From Gymnorhina tibicen (Eukaryota > Chordata > Aves > Passeriformes > Artamidae): 64,000 nt of DNA. A model generated the notes under the pieces. That model was not told where the DNA came from. It saw only the letters and a program-made list of their open reading frames with translations, and did no database searches. Both the position numbers and the translations under genes were made by a program. Position 1 is the stretch's first letter; every line of letters begins with the position of its first letter. Location of the stretch: NCBI GenBank assembly GCA_013399875.1, contig VXAZ01005475.1:1878912-1942911 (forward strand). The letters are read 5' to 3'. Below are positions 40,793 to 53,700 of the stretch, piece by piece.

Positions 40793-41752
40793 AGACCAAA
40801 CTTGAAATGCCAAATTGGTTTGAAGCATGACAAATATGGAAGAGTGGACCACAGGGAAGTAATAGACATGAAAGCACAAAAGTTTCCTGTATTTAACCTT
40901 GTATTGTAAATGCAATTTATTTATTCACCCTGGAAAGAAAGGAAATTAGTTAATTAATTACAAAAAAATGTAATATTTTATGTTATGTAGTCTTAGCCAA
41001 GGATATCCAAAGCAGTCTGTGCAGAGCATATGCAAAATTTCTGTGGATAAGATGGTGAGCTTACTTACCTCCTGCAGGCTATGGCGACCTCTTATCTTGT
41101 CATGGTTGTGCTGTCTATTTGCCCACTCTAAAGATGTGTCACTGCAATCTCAGACAGCATCTGCTAAAGTTTTTCTGAGAACAGGCTGTGAAAGTACAGC
41201 CTTTGGCTTTTCTCAGCCCTTCACCACTACTGAAGTTGGTATGAGTTCAGTCTATGTTTGTTGCATTATACAATATCACAAGCTAGTTCTTAATCACCTA
41301 TCTTTCTCTTTCTGCCCTTTATTTAATAATTTTTGTTCTGGGGAAAGTAGCATCCACTTAAAGGCCAACACAAGGCTGTTGATTTACCTTGTCTTTGCCA
41401 CACAGAAGTAAGTTGCTGTGTTTGATCTCTTTAGTGCCATCTGTATCTCAGCAGGGATGAGAGAATTAGGATGTGGAGAAGGGAGAAGGCTTGAATTCTA
41501 CCTCTATGCTGCTTTGTCACAGAGTCTCTTTCTTTTCTTGCCTAGTTCTGAAGTGGAAAATGTTGCTATTTATGCCTTAAAAGAGTGGGAAAAAGAAAAA
41601 AGAGTATACCTTTCTATTTGTTAGAGCAGCCCAGTTCAGATAGTAATATAGTGTCTGTTTGGAACTTAAGGAAGATGGTTCTATATTTTATAAATAAAGA
41701 TGAAAAAACAATAAAACAATTTGAACACCTAACCTAACTCCTCCTAAGAAGC

Positions 41753-41776
41753 AGTACTCAAGTACTCAAGTACTCT
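41753..41776. repeat. Tandem repeat, 3 x 8 bp AGTACTCA
   Basis: Three adjacent 8-bp units, the last with its final base changed to T. A short minisatellite-like run. Confidence 0.85.
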
Positions 41777-44471
41777 GCTATTTGACCTAGACATGTAAAC
41801 ATGAGTCTCCAGATGTCTGTATCTTTGCTGTTGTGATGTTTGATGGTGCAAGTCATTCCAACTTCATTCCTGCTGACACTTTTAACTGATGTTTTTCGGA
41901 AATATTCAGAGCAAAACCCACAAGAGATCCTAGTACTAGCTATACCAGATTTAATATCTTCACATGAATATAAGAGCAGATTGGGGGCAGTTGGAAAAGC
42001 AAAACTTCATTTTGTAGTGTACTAATTTCTTCCTACTTTTATCAAAATTTTCAGTCAGCTATAGTCTGCGTTGAGAATAAAGGAAATAAATCTCCCATTT
42101 AGGTAAGAGCACAGCTAAATAGTGCTTTTGGCATGCAGGGTGTGACTTGTCAGTGTTTGACTCAAAGTGATGAAGAATACAGGTATACAGTTCAAAATCC
42201 CCATTTCTGTGCACTGCAGCTGAGAGGAGCGTGCCTGAAAAGCCTGGGGAAGGCAGCACTCTCTTAGCTGTAATTCTGGCCAAAGTCTCACATTTGGTAT
42301 AAGTAATTTGTGTTGCTTTGAGGTTTTCAACTGTAAAAGTGGTAGTTTATTGCCTTCAGTACAAAATACTGAAATGGCTAATTTCTGTAATGGTATCTAG
42401 CAGTAAAAGAGAACTAATACATAATGTTATTTTCATGTTAAGATAGATTGTGACATATTTGAAATAGTAATTTAGATTTTTTTTTCCAGCAGAAAGGCCC
42501 ACAGTTTCCATGCCACTTTGATTTCTTCAGGATTTCCATGTATAGTTCATTGGAAAAATCACATATAAACCATGGTTATGTAGCATAGCTTATTAAATAA
42601 TTTATTTTTTTGATAGGCTTCTATATATGATCTAGTAGCAAATCTATGAGAGCCACATTATATCACTAGGCATTTCTATCACCACTTATAAGAGTAAGAA
42701 AATTGAATTTTGCTTAGCAAGGATCAATTAGAAAAATAAATACATAAGACTTTAAGCACAAGTCAGAGGATGTTGAAGTCAAGTGAACTCCCCAAAGTAT
42801 TAATAGTCTGCTTTGTTGCTCTTAAGTTCCTTGACTTTTTTTTTCTCTTAATCCCATCCAAGATATTCTCCAGCCATATAAAATGAACTTTTGTTTTTAT
42901 GCTGTTCTCAGGGCTTAGTTGAGAAACAGGAGTGCAGCTGTGATGGCCTTGGCCATAGACTCTTTTTCACTGAGACACATTCCTTTCTCCTTGCCTGCAT
43001 CACTGGGCTCTTGTCCAAAACCAACTCCATCATATTTATATTGTGTCCTCCTATGCTTTAGCCTTCCTTAGGATCCTGTCATGCTCAGCCCTCACACTGT
43101 GTCACATTCATTACAGTGACTTCTTTATTCCCCTTTCCTCAGACTTAGTTGTGAGAACTGTGTCACATCACTTTGTGCTGAGCACATTTAACATTTTTTT
43201 GGTTAGAAGAGATATGGACAAACCATTACAGGGATGCCGTGAGAAAAAAATATCTTCATCAGCCAAAATTCTTAATACTCTTCATAATTTTAGCTTCAGC
43301 TTGATTTTCTAAGAACGTTCAAGTTCTGTCAGTCACAATTGCTAAAAGATCTAAAGCTTCAAGTGCCAGACTGTCATCCAAGACTTTTCTTGGATTGCTC
43401 CATGCCTTTCTCCACCCTTGTGCTTTTGATATTGCAAACCCTCACTCCAGTGTTCTTAAGACTGAACCATTTGTTTCTTACTCTCAGCAGAAGTACATGG
43501 CTGCTGATGCAAAGGCTTTTTACCGGCCGAAAAAATTAGTGAATACAAATTGACAGGCAATTCCATTTTCACGTGCCTTTGAAAACATTCTTAGCCGCCG
43601 TACCCTTACAACGAAAGAATTGTGCAAAACTTTCTAATCAATTTATGTCGATGTGTCTTGCTGCAGAAAATGAGGTTAGTCTCATCTTCATTAAAAAAAT
43701 TTACTCTTTCTTGTGTGGTTCACTTTTGGATGAATATTGCAGTTCAGCTTTGCAGTACTGTGAAAACTCCATGTTTTCTTTATGCAAAACTGGAGAAAAC
43801 AAAACTGCCAAAGGTTACTGAGAGAAATGCATATAATTTGCACAGCCCTACAATTTAACGTACCAGTGACTGAATTAAGAGTTTGATCCTTTCCTTCCCT
43901 TTCTGATCCCCTTCCCTCTTTTCCATTCCCTTTCCTTTTGATCAAATAAAAATTACATTAAAAATCTAAGTCTCTCTAGAGTACTAGGTCACATTTTACC
44001 ATGAAAGCCAATGATATTATGAAAATATATGAGGATTTCCCTGAGGCCCTATGTTACAGTTTTGTATCTAGTGTTTATCAGTGATTTATTTGTCTGTTAC
44101 ACAGTGCTCCATCTCTAGATGCTGCAAATATCTTTTACACAGCTGACATGTCTCTTGGCTCATAAAATTTTCTCTAAATGAAAAATATTGCAGATCTGGC
44201 CACAGTAAATCGCAGGAAAAGAATTTCATGGTGGAGGTTATCCATAAACAAGTTATCCACCGCATCTTCCATCAAATAACACAAACCTAGCAGTGCATTA
44301 TCCTATCTACATATTCTGTGTGTTTTTTTAGAAGCATATAAACTCAGCCAAAAGCAGCTTAATGAGCTATCTCTTTTTTTATTTTTAGTTAGGAAAGAAA
44401 AATATTTCTTGCAGTCTCTTGTTAATGATAAATGACAAATGAAAAAACACTTGGGATTTCTCAATTTTTTC

Positions 44472-44487
44472 TTTTTTTTTTTTTTTT
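44472..44487. repeat. Poly-T run
   Basis: A homopolymer of 16 T within a wider T-rich stretch. No retrocopy body is recognisable on the complementary strand downstream. Confidence 0.8.
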
Positions 44488-44820
44488 GGATTTAAGGGAG
44501 GAAGAACATCTAATGTTGAAATTTCAGTGGCACAACATGGCAAATGTATTTATTAGAGGTTTTTATAAAATCTGTTTCTCTACACAAGTATCTTCTTTTG
44601 GTTTTTTAAAGAAAATGTTGAGGTACTTTTAAAGTCCAGACACATGTATCAGGCTATAATGTTTAAAGTGTGAAACAAAGTGTGTACACCTGGAGTTTTT
44701 TGAAACTCAAGGGAAGATTTTTAAAAGTGCAAATAGCAGGTAGGTACATCTAAGTGTGTAAAAGCCCCTTGTGGAAATTACCTAGAGTGTACTCTGCCTA
44801 GATGATCCAATCGCTTCGAG

Positions 44821-44836
44821 TGGTGGTGGTGGTGGT
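44821..44836. repeat. Microsatellite (TGG)5
   Basis: Five uninterrupted TGG units followed by TGTGT. Confidence 0.85.
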
Positions 44837-47800
44837 GTGTCTCTGCAAACCCAACTGCATGGCTGAGATAATGTGATTAGTCCAAACCCAATCTGTGTAT
44901 CTGTGTATTTCCTGTAACCCAGGAAATTTGAATTTAGGGTTCACAAGAACTTTTAGAATGAGATCTGATAGACATTAATGTTCCTGATCCTCTCCTATGT
45001 CCTTTACTGTGACTCCTACATCACTGTGTTAGTATCACTTACAAACTGAATGGAGTCTCATGTTCTCCTGGGAATGGTTCTGCTTCACCTGTTTGCCTGA
45101 CTCCTGCTTCCCATTCCAGATGTACGTGATGCACTCATCTATTTAGGGTGACTTTTAGCACTTCTAAACTGACAACCTCTTGGGAGTTTGCGAGATGGAA
45201 AGTAAAGAGAAAGACAGTGAAAAGTATAAAGTTTTAATTAGATTTTGGAAAACAGATTTTTGGGTCCCTAAAAATTTATCCTGGCCACCAACTGACACAA
45301 ACTGGTATAAAGTATCTGTTGGTGAGCACCTGGCCATAAGGAGCTTACCTTATTAAATACAGATTTATTTTAAATATTGCACTCTAGGTATTTTCTTGAT
45401 AATTGGATGGAAGACACAAAGCTGGAGTACAACTCCATTGGAGTACAACTACTGGGCCTCCTGACAGCCATAGCATGTGTTCACAAGGTGAAACCTCAGT
45501 TGAAGAGCCAGGAAGGTTCAGACTCTGAGTAGGAAACAGCAGGAATTTCCTATGTTCTAGACTTAAGTTTTAGCCATGGGATTACGGCTTACCTGTTGAG
45601 GTCAGTGTGTAATAGGTGTTATTTGATTTAAACTTAAGTAATATTAATGAGTTTACTTAATTTCCTTTTATACATAAACAATGCTCAGGGCCCTCTGCAT
45701 CCATACATACCCAAATACACACATTTTTGTTATTTTCATGTGCATGGAGTAGCACAATTTTCCAGGAAATTCCCAGCTGAGAAATGACTTCAGGCTGCAG
45801 ATCATTCTTCTGATCTTTCTTCTTCTCATGCATTTTAAACCTGAAGGAAATGCATTCTCATACAGCTGAAGGCTGAAGTAATTATAGGTTTTCTTTGCTT
45901 TGGACACACTTATTTCTCTGGGGGTTCCTTTCCTAAATGTGGAGCATTAGAACCGCCTAAATAAACCAGGTGTCAGAAATTGATTCGCACAATCGTTTTT
46001 ATAGTGAACTGAGTAGCTGAGCTTTCTAGACTCCTGAACTCTGCTAAAGCTATAAGGATCCTCCTGTGTAAAATTAGGATATGAGGCATTTAACATTTCA
46101 AAAGCTATTTTTCATGAAGTTAGGCCCAAGCATTGCAGGGTAACTTCATGACTGTTAGGAAAATTGTTGCTTGAATTTGCTGTGATTATGTAGATGAAGA
46201 AAACATTTCTTTGTCATTTTGCCTGCTCTCTTTGTTGACAGTCATTATTAGATTTTAAGGTGGAGTGTTTTCATTAATAGGCAGTTGCTGAAGTTCTACC
46301 CTAAATTTGTATCAGTTTTTAGTTTAATAACTATGAAAAATTGATTTGAAAATCTCTGGCTCATGCTAGAAAGTGTTTCATCATTCTTATCTCATGATTA
46401 GCTGCTGTCTTATAAAAAAACCCAGTATATTTCACTTTACACTTGAATGGCTATAATTTATTAAATAAGGACTAAGGTGATCCTCATCTGGATTTTTGAC
46501 TATGCTGTACTTCGGTACATACAAAGGCTTATCCTGCTGCTCTTGAGAACAGTGGGACCATCACTTGGACTTGGAAAAGTAATTTAGGGTCCTTTTGACT
46601 CTTTCATGGATGTTATTTCCATGGTTACCCATAAAAGGAAGAACTTAGATATAAAATACTCCTTCACTGAAGTGTTGTCTCAGGTTGAAATAAATAGTTA
46701 GAAAATACTAAAAAACAGACAAAACAATTTTCACTTGTTTTACAGTTTGAATGAGAGTTTTAGAGGAGAGGACTTCCTTGCCAAAAGCAGACTGCTGGGA
46801 ACAGAAGAACAGAGTTAATAGAGTGAGTGGGTGTGCAGGACAGGAACTGGGTTTTGGGATACATTTCTTAATTTCCAGTCTGTTCCTCTGAAATAAGGCT
46901 CTGATCCTTCAATTCCACCCCGGTTTTCCCACAACAGGGTAGCAGTATAGCACTTCAGGGTAGCATCCTGAAACATTTTACATCAAACTGATGGGTGATG
47001 CTGCTTTTCAGGAGGATTAATGTAGCAGCACCAGCTATAGCACACTTAGAAGTATTTCCATTTCTTGGTTATTAAAATCTACATAGGAGTTCTACACTTG
47101 CCAGCCAGAATTGGCAAAATGTCATAGTGTTGTTTCCATTGGTTCAATTTCCTTAGTAGAAACAGCTCTGAACCTCAGTGTAGAGCTGGTGTGGCACAAC
47201 ATTGATGCAGCCAGCACTGGCTGCATGCTTATAAAATCTGTTGATAAAAGCATTTCAAAACTCCCAAGAAGTAGAAGAGTATGTGTATATAAAAGCAGTT
47301 CAAAGCATTATACTGCTGCTCTAAGAACAGTGGTGCTGTTGGCCATTTTATTTTTCTGAAGTGTTTTGCTTCTTAGGCAGGATGTGTGTTAAGTAGTATG
47401 CTCTTTAAAATTGGCTCTTAAAATAGTTTAATGTAAGTATAGTTACAGGTAATAGATTCTTCTCTCCCTGTTAAACAGTGCTGGTATTAAACTTTTTTTA
47501 GAGGTGCTGTAAGAACTATGAAGGGATGCTGATTTTCTGAACTTTTACTTTCTACTAAAAGCTCCAATGAGTTCACAATGCTTGTCCTTATTAAAAAAGT
47601 CATTGTGTAGTGCATTCAACAAACTTTAGTCCTAGAAGTAGGACATTAAATATTACTCTATTATTAGAAACTTCTTTATTATTTAAGAAGCAGGAGTAGC
47701 ACATTCTTAATGTAAATTATGCGTGGGAATTAAAAAATTCCTGGGTGACTGGAGGTACAAAGCCAATTAAAGCCCCAAACTGTTGAGGTTGTTTGAATAT

Positions 47801-48814
47801 CTCATCTTAAATGAAGTACAGAAAACAATGATGATCTTGTGGTAAAGTTCATGAAATAAGCTGCAGGGCTTTGAATTTTCTGGTTCTGCTGTAAGGGAAG
47901 GTAACATGTTTGATTTTGGAGAAGCAGTTTTCTCTGTGCCCAAGTTCCATACCTTTAAAGGAGGAATAGCCCTGCAGAGACAGTCAATGATGATAAATCA
48001 GTTGGGTTTTAAAAACAGTTCCTGTGCTGATTGCAGTAAAAAACCGTAAATTAGAATAGGAGCCCTATCAAAAAATACAGTACAATGATATCTCATTATC
48101 TCTCTTCTTAAAATCAGTCTTGACATAAGGCTGCTGTACGTTGGCTTCAATTTGTTGGGTTTTTTTAAATCTCCTTGGCACATACAGAATGCTGGATTGC
48201 CAAGAACAATCAATTTATAGAGATGAGAATGGCTTCCAGAACAGTGAATATTAAATGATGTCTTAAACATTTTCTATAAAAACATATTGGTGGTTATGTT
48301 TGAATGCGTGAATTCTGACTGCTGCGATCGCTCCTTCAAATAATTATTTAGTAATGTAAAACTCCTCTTCCTTAGTTCTTTCACTCTCTAAAGGCCAAAT
48401 CCAGTTCTCATTAGTGGGAGCGTTAGTGCAACTATTTTCAACAACTGCAGTTAAGGTTAGTGAGAGCACTAAGTTGAAAAAACGCCATTAAATTGCAAAT
48501 ATGAAATCACAGATTGCACTTAACTGTTTGGTAAAAATCAATAAAATGTGTGGAACTTTCAGCAATCCCTAGTGGCAAGATCCTCAGAACTGTCAGGGCC
48601 TTCTGTTTCCCTCTTTCTGTGGCAGTGACACATCTTAATGTTTCTGAGAATTTGGATTTAATTGATGGATCTAAAGTCCCAGCTTAAAAATAAAGGCTAG
48701 CTTTTCAAGGTGTCTTATCATGCAAATAGGAATTCTTTGAATTCTGGAAATACCCTTAAGAACTTACCAGCATATTAGGCAAAAAATGCCTTTAAAAACT
48801 AGACACAAGTGACT

Positions 48815-48905
48815 TCAAAACTAGGGTTGAACACAGATGTTTAAGATTATTGACTCCTGTTTATGTCAGTGGGAGTTAGATGCTTAAGTATCTTTGCAGA
48901 TTTGG
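48815..48905 (+). repeat. Possible ancient amniote dispersed-repeat fragment
   Basis: GTCAGTGGGAGTTAGATGCT followed by TAAGTATCTTTGCAGATTTG (about 48865-48904) closely resembles the phrase seen in many reptile genomes of the form CAATGGGAGTTAGGTGCYTAAATACCTTTGAGGATCTGGGCC. I recognise the phrase but cannot name the family with certainty. The upstream segment at 48390-48470 has weaker similarity to another such phrase. No coding capacity. Confidence 0.35.
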
Positions 48906-50620
48906 TCATTGGGATGTGAGAGTGCTTTACACTTCTAAATCTGGATCCATGTCCCTATATGCAGTCATCTAAATATCAATCCCTAAGGATGAATACGTGC
49001 TTCATCCCATGTGTATTCAATGGGTTCCTGTGGGTTCAATTTTAAACTGCAATAAATTGCAACCTTACAGTACTTTTTATGGGAATTAGATGATAAAATA
49101 CATTTGAAACCTTTATCTAATAGTTTTGCAGTTTCAAGATGGATTGCAGCATGTTCCAGATATAAATGAGCTCTTCAGGTTTCTGACTCATGGAGTTAAA
49201 GTATCAGGAGTGGACAAACAGTCCTAACACTAAGTCCTACACAAGTTACATTGCTTTGCCAAATACATTAACCCACAGAAAGAGCCATACTGCCCTGGAT
49301 CACTTAAAGTGGCTGCAGTCTCTTCTAAAATAAGTATTTCAGTTCTTTCAAATGCTTTCCTTTTTTCTTGTATTTGCTTAAGCACCACAGTAATGAATGC
49401 AATGTAAATCTGGAAGAATTAGACATGTTATAGAACGACTCCATCTTGGCACCACTGTAAATGCAAATACAGTCATTTATCACTCCTGGTGTAGCTAAAC
49501 AATAGGCTGGGTCAATATTCTGTGTAAAAGGAAAAGAGGTGGGCATAGAGCATTTGTAACTGCATTACTGAGGGTATATCAACAATCTGACATGGTCAAG
49601 ATTCCTCCTGAAAAATTAGAAATGTGAAGAGGAAATTATTATAATGACGTTAAGGGAAAAGTATTAGATGTTCTGAACAAAGATCCTACTATTTCAGGAA
49701 TCAGAAAGGCTCATAACACCACAGGAAGGACCTAAAATCAGAATTAATACAAAAAACCAAGGAATTGATCTTGATCCAGAACTTCTTACTATGGAAAAAG
49801 TATATATAAAAACAATTGACTTACAACCTAAAATCCTGCCTTGCTTAAGAAAATATAAATCTGTTAGAAGGTCCTGATTCTGTGTATATTTAATGCAAAT
49901 GAAGAGTCCTTTTGTGTTTAATGGATTTGCAAATAGGTTTTAGGCTGCTAGATCGTGCATGCTTACAGTATGGGATAGAAGAAATTCCTGTTCTTGGAAA
50001 AGCGCTAATGAAAGCAATATCAAGAATACTCTCGAGAATCACTGGGACTATGCATGTGAGTGTACAAAGACTTGTAGGATAAGGACATGGAAAAGTAAAT
50101 TATGTGGCTCTCCAGTATCTCTGTGTAAACTCAATTTTTACATGAAGATTTTTGTTTATCTTGGCCCTTCACAAATTCTTGCTTTGTTTTCAATAGGTTT
50201 TTGAGTGTATTTATTTTGGTTTCAGGGGCAGTAGTTAAAGTGGGGAAAGATGTAATTGTCTTTTCTTTTTGCTTAATATTTTAAGTATACAAAACAAAAA
50301 CCATAATTACTCAGTTGGCTAATTGCGTATTTTTTCTGGCTCTTTGTTATCAGTGGACAATAATTTGTTGTCATAGATGGTCTGTTGGGAAAGAGAGTTA
50401 GTCTAGTCCAGTGGTGATAGAACAGACAGGGAAATGAATTACTGAATTACTTCAGCACACATTTCTTGACTGGTTTGAAGCTTCCATGTTTGTTTCTCTG
50501 CTCTATGGAATGGCACATAATATTCCATGGGTAAAATCAGTGAAGAGCAGTCCTTCAGCATGATGCCTTAGGTTTTAACTTTTATATTTTTCAAATCCTG
50601 TACTGCCTAGTGTGTAACTC
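48906..50620. other. Non-coding unique sequence, no gene seen
   Basis: AT-rich flank upstream of the solo LTR. It includes an open frame of 81 codons at 49959-50204 (+) with no recognisable similarity. Nothing in it resembles retroviral internal sequence, which supports the LTR being solitary. Confidence 0.55.
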
Positions 50621-50816
50621 TGAAGTTTCTTGTAGCCTGTTAACTTCTGTTCTCATGCTAGTTAGACATAACAAACCTCTCCAAGGACACCGAGACTGTC
50701 CTAGGCCCAAAATGTGTAAACTAGCATCTTAAGAAGGGGGGTAAACTTAGGGAAATTTCATCATTAAGTGGAGTTTTAATTGGAGAATTAACCCTGATAT
50801 GCAAATGAACCAAAGT

Positions 50817-50824
50817 TATAAAAG
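50817..50824 (+). promoter_or_regulatory. TATA box of the solo LTR
   Basis: TATAAAAG, 11 bases downstream of the octamer ATGCAAAT and 79 bases upstream of AATAAA, in the position expected for the U3 core promoter of an LTR. Function today is inferred only. Confidence 0.55.
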
Positions 50825-50902
50825 TGTGAAGAACTCATGACTTGGGGTCCATCTTGGGTGTAGCCTTTTGAATCCTCAGGGTGTACCTTTGAAGGCCCTT
50901 CA

Positions 50903-50908
50903 AATAAA
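50903..50908 (+). terminator. Polyadenylation signal of the solo LTR
   Basis: AATAAA within the LTR, followed within 50 bases by T-rich sequence (TTATTCTTGTC, then CTGTTTTTAGG) that would serve as the downstream element. It marks the R/U5 part of the LTR. Confidence 0.55.
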
Positions 50909-51030
50909 TACCTACCTTTATTCCCTTATTCTTGTCTAGTCTCTGTTTTTAGGTGGCCACCCCAGGCATCGAGCAGGGCCAGCTTTTACTCCTGGGGTTT
51001 ATCCAACAGTGGACTTATGACAACAAACTT

Positions 51031-53700
51031 AATATGCTTAAAAAGCTTTCTTTTTAAATAGAGTGATATAGGTTTTGTATATTAATTAGAATACATGTTG
51101 TTGAGAGAACTTTATACTTTGAACATTTCATGTGACAGTGTTTAATTGTCACAGAGGAGGGATTTTCTATTCTATGGTCTGTGGTTGCTTGAGGTGGCTT
51201 CCAATATACTGCACAGCGGTTGAAAAACTTCCAGGAGGTTCACACAGACGCCTTCACTGCTAGCAAAGTATCAAATCTTTCGTGGCTCCATTTATAATGC
51301 TTTAAATTCCAGAATAATTGTGGGACACTAAATTTTAAAATATGAATATTTCTTTACCTGCAGTTCAAATTCTTCAATATTAGGGCTATTGCCATCAAAA
51401 TAACTGTAGTCATGCTTTTTTTGAAAAGCCAGGACAGGACAGGCATAGAAGTGGTGGTGTGAGTGCTAAAGTAGAATCCCATAACCAGGAAATGAAAAGT
51501 TAACATTAGGAATACAAGGAAAAAGGATGGGTTGTAACCAAGAAGTGTTACCCCCATTAATATAGGCCTATTGCATCCAGCTCCCTTCACACCATTCTAA
51601 TGGTAATTTTGATGCAATCAAGCATGCACATATCCACAGGAAAAGTGTTGGAATTGGATGGCTCTGAGATGGGCAACTTTAGGATAATTCCTTCTTAAAA
51701 AATGGTCTGCAATGTGACCACAGTCGAAAAGAAGTATTCCAGGTTATATTGGACCAGACATTGTGTTCAGTTGAAAGAAGAAAAAAAATTCTGAGTTTAA
51801 ATATGGGGAAAGGAGCAGAGTCTTGGCTAGGTCCCAGGTGGTTAGTGGTCACAGGTGATCCTACTATGCAAGAGCATGAGAACTATGAGTTTATTCCATC
51901 CCTTGAAAGCCAACAAGGGATTCTCCATCTTGCTTCACAAGGGTTTTTTGTGTCTAAGCACAGGATGGCTAACCCAAGGGTTTCTGTGCCTCATACTTCA
52001 TGTTTTGAGGGTTTGAGCAGGACCAAAGTAGAGACTGCATCTTCACTGACCTCCTGTGCTAAAGTGAATTTCACCCTAAAGGCCTCTTTTGGAATAAACA
52101 GCTTTTATTTCCTTAAGTAAAAACAGAGTTGCTTCTGATTTGCTGAAACCAGATAAAAGAATCCAAATCCATTCAGTTCTGTTTGGTTTGGGTTCTGAAG
52201 AAAGACTTCATCCCAGTTGGGTTCATACTGCAATTTATTTTTTGAGGATTTTTTACATTAGGGAGAAGAAAGGGGATGTGGAAGGGAGAGATAACTATGT
52301 TAAATCAGAAGCAGCTCTTTTCTAAAAAGAGTTGGGAGTTCCTTTTTCCATAATTAGCACGGTTTTTAAACTGCTGACAGGGCTGTGCTGCTGCTTATTA
52401 TGAATAAAAGCTGGACATGGATAAAGTTGGGTTGAAATCTTGCCCGGAAGGTTTTGAACACAGAACTATATTTTATGTTCAAATGTTATATTTTTATCTT
52501 AATTTTCTGTCCCTTTTGACTACTATTATGAGATTAAAGTTAGATGGATAAAGTCATTTGAGAAGCTGGGTAAAAGTTAAATTGCCTGAGTCAGTTCAAA
52601 CGACCAGAAACAAAGATGCATTCTTCCTGGGTTTAAAGGATTACTTCTGATCACTAAAATGGTCTTTTGTGACATTGAGATTAAGCAACATTATATGATA
52701 GTGCTCAGACTTGATTCTCCTCATTCCACTGGAGTACTCTTTCCTACCAGCTGTTACTATCATCAGTTCATTGTTTTCAGGTTGGCTCTAAGAATCTTCT
52801 CTCATTAAAGAAACACCAAATTGATCCTTCTGGGCATTTTAGGGGTATCAAGACATGAAATAATTTAATTAACATCATAACAGAGAATGTTTTTCCGTAA
52901 TCTGCACGATAATAAGCAGAAAGGCTGTAACTATATGGTGCTGCTGTCAGTCAGGCTTGGCATATGGTGGTGTGTGCACAATTTTTATCTGAATGCTAGT
53001 GGTAGCAGTAGCAAAAAAGCCCCCATATGGCAGTATTTAAAGCTTGGGTCTGATTTTTACTCTGCATCTTTGCATCACTTACCTGCAACTTGAGGACTGA
53101 GAAAATTTGGGGTTGTTCTATAAAAGCATGTTTTTATTTAATCAAGGATTGTTGCTATGAGTGTTCAGGTTTTCAGTCAATATTATGTAATTTTTGTTCC
53201 TATTTAACTCATAAAGAGAGAATGTTTAATTGCTGTGTCATGAGCAAAATGCATGGGAGACGTGGAAGACTTGACTGAATACCTGAGAAAATACTGGAGT
53301 GCTTCCCTGCAGAAACGTCCTCTTGTCTTCCCATCAGCTCATCAGAAGTGTATCTAGTAGGTGAAGGTGTAATAAAAAGTTCACTTGCAGATGGAAGTAC
53401 AACAGACACTTTGTCATCCCAGTGAGTCTTTATGTGTTATCTCTGCAGAGAACTCTTAGGAATGGAAAACCTGGGAGTTGCAAGCTAGAGGAGTCCTTCC
53501 ATCAGTGCCAAGCCAAAGAGAAAGTGGATGTTCACAAGGAAACCAAGACACTCTCAGTGATCAAAAAGTGAACACTGAGGAACATGTTGCTCCTAGAAAC
53601 ATGAATAGCTAGAATAAATAGAGTGTTAGGAGAGCATGGGGACCATAGCATTACTTCAGTGGTCAAGATTTTAGTCCTTTTGAAATTAACGGGGATTTTG
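51031..53700. other. Non-coding unique sequence, no gene seen
   Basis: No supported gene. The 123-codon open frame at 51749-52120 (+) has no recognisable domain and no splice-site frame. Nothing here resembles retroviral internal sequence continuing from the LTR. Confidence 0.55.

Larger units (their letters stand above)
40793..48814. other. Non-coding unique sequence, no gene seen
   Basis: No supported gene. The 143-codon open frame at 40980-41411 (+) is Ser/Leu/Cys-rich, matches no family I recognise and lacks exon-like borders. Simple repeats present are (AGTACTCA)3 at 41753-41776, poly-T at 44472-44487 and (TGG)5 at 44821-44836. The segment 46190-46480 is free of simple repeats and rich in ATTA/TTAAT cores but is otherwise uninterpretable. 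Confidence 0.6.
50621..51025 (+). mobile_element. Solo endogenous-retrovirus LTR, about 405 bp
   Basis: The element begins TGAAGTTTCT and ends TGACAACA, giving TG...CA ends inside a near-perfect 5-bp duplication. Internal order fits a + strand LTR: an ATGCAAAT octamer (50799-50806), a TATAAAAG box (50817-50824), an AATAAA polyadenylation signal (50903-50908) and a T-rich, then GC-richer U5-like end. The TATA-to-AATAAA spacing of about 80 bp is usual for R in small avian LTRs. No primer-binding site, gag, pol or env follows, and no second LTR is present, so this is a solo LTR left by LTR-LTR recombination. It has no coding capacity. Class (ERVL-like versus ERV1) cannot be decided by eye. The promoter parts are intact-looking but activity is unknown. 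Confidence 0.78.
50616..51030. repeat. Target-site duplication flanking the solo LTR
   Basis: AACTC at 50616-50620 and AACTT at 51026-51030 flank the TG...CA element. The 5-bp length is typical of several vertebrate ERV classes, including ERVL. The single mismatch fits a mutation after insertion. If the LTR edges are misjudged, this duplication would be coincidental. Confidence 0.6.

Noticed and set aside
40661..40909. 82-codon frame rich in Ser/Pro/Phe/Leu
   Set aside because: It is simply the translation of a pyrimidine-rich low-complexity tract.
40980..41411. 143-codon plus-strand open frame
   Set aside because: No recognisable domain, no exon borders and ordinary local composition. One frame of this length is expected by chance in 64 kb on six frames.
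45424..45450. GGAGTACAACT repeated twice at a 16-bp spacing
   Set aside because: Only 11 bases are shared. Too short to treat as a repeat element.
51749..52120. 123-codon open frame downstream of the LTR, considered as retroviral internal sequence
   Set aside because: No gag, protease or polymerase motif, no primer-binding site after the LTR, and 720 bp of unrelated sequence lies between.
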